From: Catenulispora rubra
GTDB taxonomy: Bacteria > Actinomycetota > Actinomycetes > Streptomycetales > Catenulisporaceae
DNA: 64,000 bases
Direction of reading: 5' to 3'
NCBI RefSeq assembly: GCF_015356825.1
Contig: NZ_JAACYW010000001.1
Location: forward strand, 124,001-188,000
Shown: piece after piece, positions 58,737 to 64,000 of the stretch
Layout: the number at the start of each line of letters is the position of its first letter
How positions within the stretch are numbered: the stretch's first letter is position 1
The notes under the pieces: model-generated
What the model was told of the DNA's origin: nothing
Databases searched by the model: none
Seen by the model: only the letters and a program-made list of their open reading frames with translations
Translations under genes and position numbers: made by a program

Positions 58737-59924
58737 TCAGTTGGTGGGAGCCAGGGCGGGGAGCGCGTCGACGACCTTCTGCCGCCACAGGCGGGCCTGC
58801 TTGGGCATGTTCCAGCCGAGGACGCCGGTGACCAGGCCGCCGCTGTGGTACCGCGCGACGAAGCGCCGCGCCGCCACATCGCCCTCGACGACGTCCACCT
58901 CGGCGTCGACCGGCAGCACGCCGTGTACCTGGATCTTCGTGTCGAACTGATCGGTCCAGAAGTACGGCACCGGCACGTACGGACGGTCTTCTCCGAGGAT
59001 CGCGCCGGCGACGGCATCGGCCTGCTCGGTGACGTTTGTCCGGTTCTCCAGCCGGATCAACCGGCCGAGCTGCTCGTGGTGCCACCGGGCCACGTCGCCG
59101 ACCGCGTAGATCCCCTCTGCCGCGCGGCACCGCGAATCGCAGACCACGCCGTTGTCCAGACGCAGACCGCTGTCCGTCAGCCACTCCGTCGTCGGAGTGG
59201 CGCCGATCGCGACCACCACGACGTCGGCCGGCAGAACCGCACCGGAAGCCAGCCGCACACCGGCGACCCGGCCCTCTTCGCCGACGAGCCCTGCGACACC
59301 GTCCCCCAGCCGCAACTTCACGCCGCGCTCGGTATGCAGCTCCGCCAGCACTCCCGCCACCAGTGAGCCCACCTGCAATGCCATCGGCGCCAACTGCGGT
59401 CCGGTCATCGTGACGTCCAGGCCCAAGGTCCGCGCCGTGGCCGCGATCTCGGCCCCGAGGACGCCCTCACCGACGACCACCAGCTGCGAGCAGGCCGACA
59501 AGGCCTGTCGCAGGGCCAGTGCGTCGTCGAGGGAGCGCAGCACATGGACGCCGGAAAGGTGATCTTGTCCGGGGAGCTTGCGCGCTCGCATTCCCGTGGC
59601 GATGACGATCGCGTCGGCTTGCAGGTCCCGTCCGCTGTTGACGCGCACGGTCCGGGCCTCCACGTCCAATGCGATCGCCGAGTCGCCGAGGACGAACTCG
59701 GCGTCCAGCGCCGACAGGGCTTCGGGAGGGCGAAGGACGGCCCGCGCCGGCTCCCACGCGCCGGACAGCACCTGCTTGGACAGCGGCGGCCGATCGTAGG
59801 GAGCGTGCGCCTCGTCGCCGAGGACGGAGATCCCGCCGGCGTATCCCTTGCGCCGCAGCGCCTCGGCGGTGGCCAGTCCCGCCGCGGACGCACCGACCAC
59901 CAGCACACGGGCCGGGGCCGTCAT
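58737..59924 (-). CDS. FAD-dependent ferredoxin reductase
   Basis: 395 residues. FAD fold RVLVVGASAAGLATAEALRR, PPLSKQVLSG, NAD fold LVVVGEGVLGAEIA, and the C-terminal FAD motif GIYAVGDVARW; this is the putidaredoxin-reductase/ArR type. ATG at 59924 has only weak ribosome-binding sequence. First gene of the leftward P450 operon. Its promoter region carries operator O1 at 60013, facing the BVMO promoter with O2. It could also serve the P450 at 15412, which lacks a reductase. Confidence 0.93.
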   Translation of the reverse strand: MTAPARVLVVGASAAGLATAEALRRKGYAGGISVLGDEAHAPYDRPPLSKQVLSGAWEPARAVLRPPEALSALDAEFVLGDSAIALDVEARTVRVNSGRDLQADAIVIATGMRARKLPGQDHLSGVHVLRSLDDALALRQALSACSQLVVVGEGVLGAEIAATARTLGLDVTMTGPQLAPMALQVGSLVAGVLAELHTERGVKLRLGDGVAGLVGEEGRVAGVRLASGAVLPADVVVVAIGATPTTEWLTDSGLRLDNGVVCDSRCRAAEGIYAVGDVARWHHEQLGRLIRLENRTNVTEQADAVAGAILGEDRPYVPVPYFWTDQFDTKIQVHGVLPVDAEVDVVEGDVAARRFVARYHSGGLVTGVLGWNMPKQARLWRQKVVDALPALAPTN

Positions 59925-60012
59925 GGCAGAACCCCGCGAATCCCCGTGGCGTCGTCCTCGATCCTCACGCATGACTCCGTTGCCGCTTGAGTGCGATGTC
60001 TGTCAGACGAAA

Positions 60013-60032
60013 AATAGACCTAGCGGTCGGTA
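60013..60032 (+). promoter_or_regulatory. TetR-type operator O1
   Basis: AATAGACCTAGCGGTCGGTA, with the pseudo-palindromic core GACC-N4-GGTC, 89 bases upstream of the ferredoxin reductase start. It matches O2 at 17 of 20 bases in opposite orientation. Confidence 0.6.
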
Positions 60033-60120
60033 CAATCAATGCGGGGGACGGAGACCCAGCTCACAGCACACCGCGGCGCGGCCATTGATCGGATCCGTCG
60101 ACCCCTCTACGCTGACGTTA

Positions 60121-60140
60121 TAACGACCGGTCGGTCTATT
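60121..60140 (-). promoter_or_regulatory. TetR-type operator O2
   Basis: Minus-strand AATAGACCGACCGGTCGTTA, core GACC-GACC-GGTC, 52 bases upstream of the BVMO start. Together with O1 it frames the divergent promoters; symmetry suits a TetR protein, but no regulator gene is adjacent. Confidence 0.6.
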
Positions 60141-60191
60141 TTTGCGCGATCCCACCCGGGAGAGATGGTCCCGGGCCACCCTGGAGGGCAC

Positions 60192-61835
60192 ATGAGCGAG
60201 GCGGCGAAGGACACCGGCGCTGGAAACAACGTCGACATCGACGTCCTGATCCTGGGAGCCGGCGTCACCGGGATCTACCAGCTGTACCGAGCCCGCGAAG
60301 CCGGGTTCTCGGTGCGACTGCTCGAAGCCGGCGCCGGGGTCGGCGGCACCTGGTACTGGAACCGCTATCCCGAGGCGCGCTTCGACTCCGAGAGCTACAC
60401 CTACGGCTACCTGTTCTCGAAGGAGCTGTGGGAGGAGTGGGAGTGGTCGGAGCGGTTCGCCGGACAGCCCGAGATCGAGCGCTACTTCAACTACGTGGTC
60501 GACCGCTTCGACCTGCGGCGCGACATCCACTTCAACACCAAGGTGACGTCAGCCGTCTACGACGAGCCGGCCGGGACGTGGACCATACAGGCCGACGACG
60601 GCACCTCGGTGCGCGCACGCTTCCTCATCGCGGCGACCGGCATCCTCTCGGTGCCGTTCATCCCGGAGGTTCCCGGGCAGGAGCACTTCCGAGGGGAGCA
60701 ACACCACACCGGCCGCTGGCCGACGACCCCCATCGACTTCACCGGCAAGCGCGTGGCCCTCGTCGGCACCGGATCCAGCGGCGTGCAGATCGTCTCTGCC
60801 ATCGCCGACGAGGTGGCCTCGCTCACGGTCTATCAGAGGACCCCGGACTGGTGCACGCCGCTCAACAACGCGCCGATCACTGCCGAGGAGCAGTCGGCCC
60901 TCAAGGCGGACTACGAGACCATCCGCGAGACGCTGGGCAGCTCGCCGAGCGGGTTCCTCCACACCGCCAACCTGCGCAAGGCCCACCAGGACAGCGAGGA
61001 ACAGCGGCAGCAGTTCTACGAGAAGATGTGGAATAGCCCAGGCTTCACCAAGCTGACCGAACACTACGTCGACCTGCTCACCGATCCCGTCGCGAACGCC
61101 GAGTGGTGCGAGTTCATCGCCGGGAAGATCCGCGGCATCGTGGAAGACCCCGAGACCGCGGACAAGCTGATACCCAAGGACCACGGCTACGCCGGGCGGC
61201 GGCCACCCTTCGGTACCCGCTACTTCGAGACGTACAACAAGCCGAACGTCTCGTTGGTCTCGCTCCGGGAGACACCGATCGTCCGCATCACCGAGTCGGG
61301 AATCGAAACAGCCGACGGCGTGCAGGACATCGACATCATCATCTGGGCCACCGGCTACGACTTCGGCACCGGTGCGCTGAAGCGGCTGGGCGTGCGCGGG
61401 CGGCAAGGCCTCGCCCTCGAGGACTACTGGGCGGACGGCCCACGCACCTATCTCGGCGTCGCAGCCGCCGGCTTCCCGAACTTCTTCTTCCCAGGCGGAC
61501 CGCACGGCGCGATGGGCAACAACCCGCGGTACTCCAGCGACCAGGTGGACTTCGTCACCGACGCGCTCGTTCGCACCCGCGACCACGGTCAGGACGTCAT
61601 CGAGACGGACCCCGCTGCCGAGGAGAAGTGGACCGACATGGTCAACGACTCCGGCTCACAGTCCCCCTTCCTGGAGAGCAGCTACTTCTACGGAGCCAAC
61701 ATCCCCGGCAAGCCTGTCGCGCAGCTGTTGAATCCGAAGGGGCGGCGGAACCTGCAGAAGGTGATCGCTGGAGCCGTCGAGAGCGACTACTCGGCGTTCG
61801 TCTTCACGAAGGTATCCGAACACCGCGGTCCCTAA
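60192..61835 (+). CDS. Baeyer-Villiger monooxygenase (type I)
   Basis: 547 residues. FAD motif LILGAGVTGIYQLYRAREAG (GxGxxG 22-27), the BVMO fingerprint F166-x-G168-x3-H172-x3-W176-P177, NADPH motif G192-T-G-S-S-G197, GGTWYWNRYPEARFDSES and ATGYDFGTGAL. ATG at 60192 with GGAGGG upstream. Uses NADPH and O2 to insert oxygen next to a ketone, giving a lactone or ester. Cyclohexanone-monooxygenase-like; divergent from the P450-SDR-esterase operon with which it makes a logical pathway. Confidence 0.95.
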   Translation: MSEAAKDTGAGNNVDIDVLILGAGVTGIYQLYRAREAGFSVRLLEAGAGVGGTWYWNRYPEARFDSESYTYGYLFSKELWEEWEWSERFAGQPEIERYFNYVVDRFDLRRDIHFNTKVTSAVYDEPAGTWTIQADDGTSVRARFLIAATGILSVPFIPEVPGQEHFRGEQHHTGRWPTTPIDFTGKRVALVGTGSSGVQIVSAIADEVASLTVYQRTPDWCTPLNNAPITAEEQSALKADYETIRETLGSSPSGFLHTANLRKAHQDSEEQRQQFYEKMWNSPGFTKLTEHYVDLLTDPVANAEWCEFIAGKIRGIVEDPETADKLIPKDHGYAGRRPPFGTRYFETYNKPNVSLVSLRETPIVRITESGIETADGVQDIDIIIWATGYDFGTGALKRLGVRGRQGLALEDYWADGPRTYLGVAAAGFPNFFFPGGPHGAMGNNPRYSSDQVDFVTDALVRTRDHGQDVIETDPAAEEKWTDMVNDSGSQSPFLESSYFYGANIPGKPVAQLLNPKGRRNLQKVIAGAVESDYSAFVFTKVSEHRGP

Positions 61836-61878
61836 GCCCCAGAGATCTCCTACGCCTTGCGCTTCTAGCCGAAGGGGT

Positions 61879-62994
61879 TCAGCCTGTCCGGCCCCACAGC
61901 TTGAGGTATGTACCCCGCCAGTCCACGTCGCCGTTCCAGGGGACAGTCGTGAGGTTGTCCCCAGTGATCAGCTTGAATGGGCTGGTGACGGTGAGCGGCA
62001 CGCTCTCCTTGTTGAAGATCCGGTTCATCTCGTCCAGTGCCTGATAGGCGTTCCATTCGGTCGATGTGGCGACGTCGGCGGTCTGCACCTTTCCCTTCTT
62101 GACGTCGTCGAGGTTCGCGGCGTTGCCGTCGGAGGAGACCAACTGGATCTTGTCGCCGTTGGTGCTGCGCTGGATGACGGGGATGACGGCGGTGGCCGCG
62201 GCGTCGTAGGCGGCCCAGACCATGTCGGTGTCGGGGTGTGCGGCGAGTGCCGCCTGGAACTGGGTGGGCAGGGTCGTCGACAGGCCGGCGATCTGGAAGT
62301 GGATGTCGTCCGTGACCTTACATCCGGGGCAGTACTTCTTCAGCGCCGCCAGAACGCCCTCGTGGTACTGCACGACGGAGGGGAATTCGGGATCGTTGAC
62401 CAGCAGGATCTTGCCCTTGCCCTTGGTCGCTACTGTCATCTGGGCACCCATCACCATGCCGTAGTCGTAGGCGTCGGGTTCCACCGTGGTGTCGAACTGC
62501 CCCTGCTTGAAGGGGCCTCCCTGTGCGTCGACGAGTGCCAGGCCGGCGGCACGGGCATCGTCGAGGGCGGGCTTGAGCTGATCGCCGTTGCCGGAGAAGA
62601 AGAAGATCCCGTTGGCTTTGAGCCGGATCGCGGTTTGCACGGCCGCGCGTCCCTTGTCGGGATCACCGGCGGGGTCGATCATTTTGGTCTCCCAGCCGAC
62701 CGCCTTGGCGGCTTCGGCGAAGGCGTCGACTCCGCGCTTGCAGTTCTCGGCTGCGTAGCTGCACGGGATCGTCACGATCAAACGTCCCGGCGCGACGGGC
62801 GGAGACGAGGCGGGCAGGCTGGCGGACGTCACGTCGGCTCGGTACTTTCCGACGTAGTCCGTCGCCGCCTGTAGTCCGGCGGCGGAAAAGGATCCGGAGG
62901 CACTGCTGTCCGTCTTGGAACAGCCGGCGAGCAATGCGGCGGACAGCGAGACGCCGAGCAGGACGGTGAGCGCGCGTGATCTGAGAGCGGTCAT
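61879..62994 (-). CDS. Sugar-type ABC transporter substrate-binding lipoprotein
   Basis: 371 residues. Signal peptide with lipobox LLAGC (Cys25), then a periplasmic-binding-protein-1 fold: RLIVTIPCSYAAENCKRGVD, DPDKGRAAVQTAIRLKANGI, MVWAAYDAAATAV and QLVSSDGNA. Extracellular, membrane-anchored. AAGGAAA precedes the ATG at 62994. It follows an RbsC-like permease by 40 bases, so it delivers its ligand to that transporter. The ligand may be a sugar or another small molecule. Confidence 0.93.
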   Translation of the reverse strand: MTALRSRALTVLLGVSLSAALLAGCSKTDSSASGSFSAAGLQAATDYVGKYRADVTSASLPASSPPVAPGRLIVTIPCSYAAENCKRGVDAFAEAAKAVGWETKMIDPAGDPDKGRAAVQTAIRLKANGIFFFSGNGDQLKPALDDARAAGLALVDAQGGPFKQGQFDTTVEPDAYDYGMVMGAQMTVATKGKGKILLVNDPEFPSVVQYHEGVLAALKKYCPGCKVTDDIHFQIAGLSTTLPTQFQAALAAHPDTDMVWAAYDAAATAVIPVIQRSTNGDKIQLVSSDGNAANLDDVKKGKVQTADVATSTEWNAYQALDEMNRIFNKESVPLTVTSPFKLITGDNLTTVPWNGDVDWRGTYLKLWGRTG

Positions 62995-63034
62995 GGTTGT
63001 TTCCTTGGATTGGGGCGATGGAAGCCGACTGGGG

Positions 63035-64000
63035 TCAGGACGAGGTGTGGGTGGCCCGGCTGCGAGCGAGGAGTACCGAGGCGGCGACCGCGACGATGAG
63101 GGCCGTTCCGTTGAAGATGTTGGTCACCCAGGTCTGGGCACCGAGAAGAGTCAGACCGTTGGAGCCGACCGCCAGCAGGAAAACGCCGACCACAGTGCCC
63201 CAGACGTTGAAGTAGCCTGCCTTGATCGTGGTGCCGCCGAGGAAGGCCGCGGCGTAGGCGGGGAGCAGGAAGTCCGGTCCGATACCCGGTGGCACGCTGC
63301 CCGATCTCGACGCCTGCAGGAGGCCCGCGATGGCGGCGAGCGCTCCTGCGGCGACGAACGCGGTGGTCAGATAGCGGCCGGTGCGCACTCCACTAAGTCG
63401 AGCCGCGTCCCGTCCCATGCCAGTGGCGCGCAGATAGCGGCCGAACGGTGTGCGCTCCATCGCGAACCAGAGCGCCACGGCCAGGGCGAGGAAGTAGCCG
63501 AGGACAGTCTGTACGCCGCCGAGCTTGGTAATGGTCAGATCGGCGAACGAGCCCGAATTCAGGGTCAGCAGGGAGCTGTTGGTGAGGATGAGGTTGCCGC
63601 CGGCGAGCAGTGTGCCGACGCCCAGTGTCGCGATGAACGCGTTGACTCCGACCTTGACCACCAGGAACGCGTTGAGGAAACCGGTTCCGCAGCCCACCAG
63701 CAAGGTGAGCAGGGCGACGAGCGGCCATGGCAGTCCCGCGTTGGAGGCCCAGGTGGAGAAGATCGCGCTGAACCCTAGGATCGCGCCGAGGGACAGGTCG
63801 AACTCGCCCGCCGCGAGCGGGAGGATCGCAGCCAGGGCGAGGATCCCGGGGATGGACTGGTCGGCGAGGACCGCCTTGGCGTTGTCCCAGGTGGGAAAGG
63901 TATCGGGAGCCGCCACGGAAAACGTCGCGACCAGTAGAGCGAGGAAGATCAGGGCGCCGTAGCCGGACACCGCACCGCTCGCGGCTGTACGCCAGGTGCG
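63035..64000 (-). CDS. ABC transporter permease, RbsC-like, 5' end outside window
   Basis: At least 321 residues, open to the right edge of the window. About eight to ten hydrophobic helices. Typical segments: ILPLAAGEFDLSLGAILGFS, GFLNAFLVVKVGVNAFIATL, GRYLRATGMGRDAARLSGVR (the EAA-like loop contacting the ATPase) and FLGGTTIKAGYFNVWGTVVG. The frame stays open upstream of a possible GTG at 63970, and RbsC proteins usually begin with a cytosolic stretch, so the true start is probably beyond 64000. Inner-membrane pore for the binding protein at 61879. Confidence 0.93.
   Translation of the reverse strand, partial: RTWRTAASGAVSGYGALIFLALLVATFSVAAPDTFPTWDNAKAVLADQSIPGILALAAILPLAAGEFDLSLGAILGFSAIFSTWASNAGLPWPLVALLTLLVGCGTGFLNAFLVVKVGVNAFIATLGVGTLLAGGNLILTNSSLLTLNSGSFADLTITKLGGVQTVLGYFLALAVALWFAMERTPFGRYLRATGMGRDAARLSGVRTGRYLTTAFVAAGALAAIAGLLQASRSGSVPPGIGPDFLLPAYAAAFLGGTTIKAGYFNVWGTVVGVFLLAVGSNGLTLLGAQTWVTNIFNGTALIVAVAASVLLARSRATHTSS

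Noticed and set aside
1..64000. CRISPR arrays, rRNA genes, insertion sequences
   Set aside because: No regularly spaced direct repeats, rRNA-like sequence, transposase motifs or terminal inverted repeats with target duplications were noticed on reading both strands.

Overview
The window reads as chromosome of a GC-rich soil actinomycete (Actinomycetota). Evidence: strong G/C third-position bias, many GTG and some TTG starts, dense ATGA/GTGA stop-start overlaps, an F420-type luciferase-like oxidoreductase, paired acyl-CoA dehydrogenases, CYP plus 3Fe-4S ferredoxin pairs, and several TetR, IclR and XRE regulators. I cannot name a species. No rRNA, tRNA, CRISPR array, integrase or transposase was recognised. 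Most of the 64 kb encodes catabolism of cyclic, aromatic or branched carbon compounds through CoA thioesters.

Layout. 1-5.7 kb: 5' part of an acyl-CoA ligase (-), SDR (-), TetR (+), TetR (-), then a three-gene operon of two acyl-CoA dehydrogenases and a crotonase (+). 5.7-8.2 kb: accessory patch with two small membrane proteins and a protein carrying a duplicated HTH-like domain. 8.2-21.9 kb: one 13-gene leftward operon (SDR, ALDH, CoA transferase, lipoprotein binding protein, ferredoxin, P450, fused DUF35-thiolase, alpha/beta hydrolase, DoxX, split B12 mutase, LLM oxidoreductase, CoA transferase). 22.1-29.4 kb: divergent 8-gene operon (TauD-like dioxygenase, SDR, CMD protein, Rieske oxygenase and small partner, amidohydrolase, acyl-CoA dehydrogenase plus APH-type kinase). 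29.4-30.9 kb: second accessory patch (zinc-finger/sigma-region-4-like protein, small membrane protein, a 50-bp perfect palindrome, a chain of hairpins). 30.9-37.1 kb: crotonase, CoA transferase of unusual domain order, two amidohydrolases, DapB-like reductase. 37.1-49.4 kb: complete 3-(3-hydroxyphenyl)propionate (mhp) meta-cleavage set with an IclR regulator and extra flavoenzymes. 49.4-54.7 kb: likely acquired island with a large unrecognised PD-(D/E)XK-type protein plus an XRE/DUF2255/SDR trio, bounded on the right by a decayed copy of the 3' end of mhpE. 54.8-61.8 kb: P450, ferredoxin, ferredoxin reductase, SDR, esterase and Baeyer-Villiger monooxygenase. 61.9-64 kb: sugar-type ABC binding protein and permease (cut by the window edge).

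How it works together. A 15-bp motif, GAGAA-N5-TTCTC or a close variant, sits in the promoter regions of five separate transcription units in the first 37 kb, suggesting one regulon covering the ligase, the acyl-CoA dehydrogenase operon, both arms of the large divergent catabolic block and the DapB-like/amidohydrolase operon. The mhp block is controlled separately: GTGC-containing operators lie just downstream of consensus promoters for both its arms, and the IclR protein encoded inside is the obvious candidate regulator. The last block has its own pair of near-identical TetR-type operators (17 of 20 bases) with no TetR gene beside them, and encodes a coherent route: hydroxylate, oxidise to ketone, Baeyer-Villiger to ester or lactone, hydrolyse.

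Most interesting: the orphan nuclease-like protein at 49.7-52.1 kb in its island; the split mutase that carries methylmalonyl-type substrate residues; the acyl-CoA dehydrogenase/APH-kinase pair matching the 4-hydroxyacyl-CoA route; the fused DUF35-thiolase; and the two shared operator systems.
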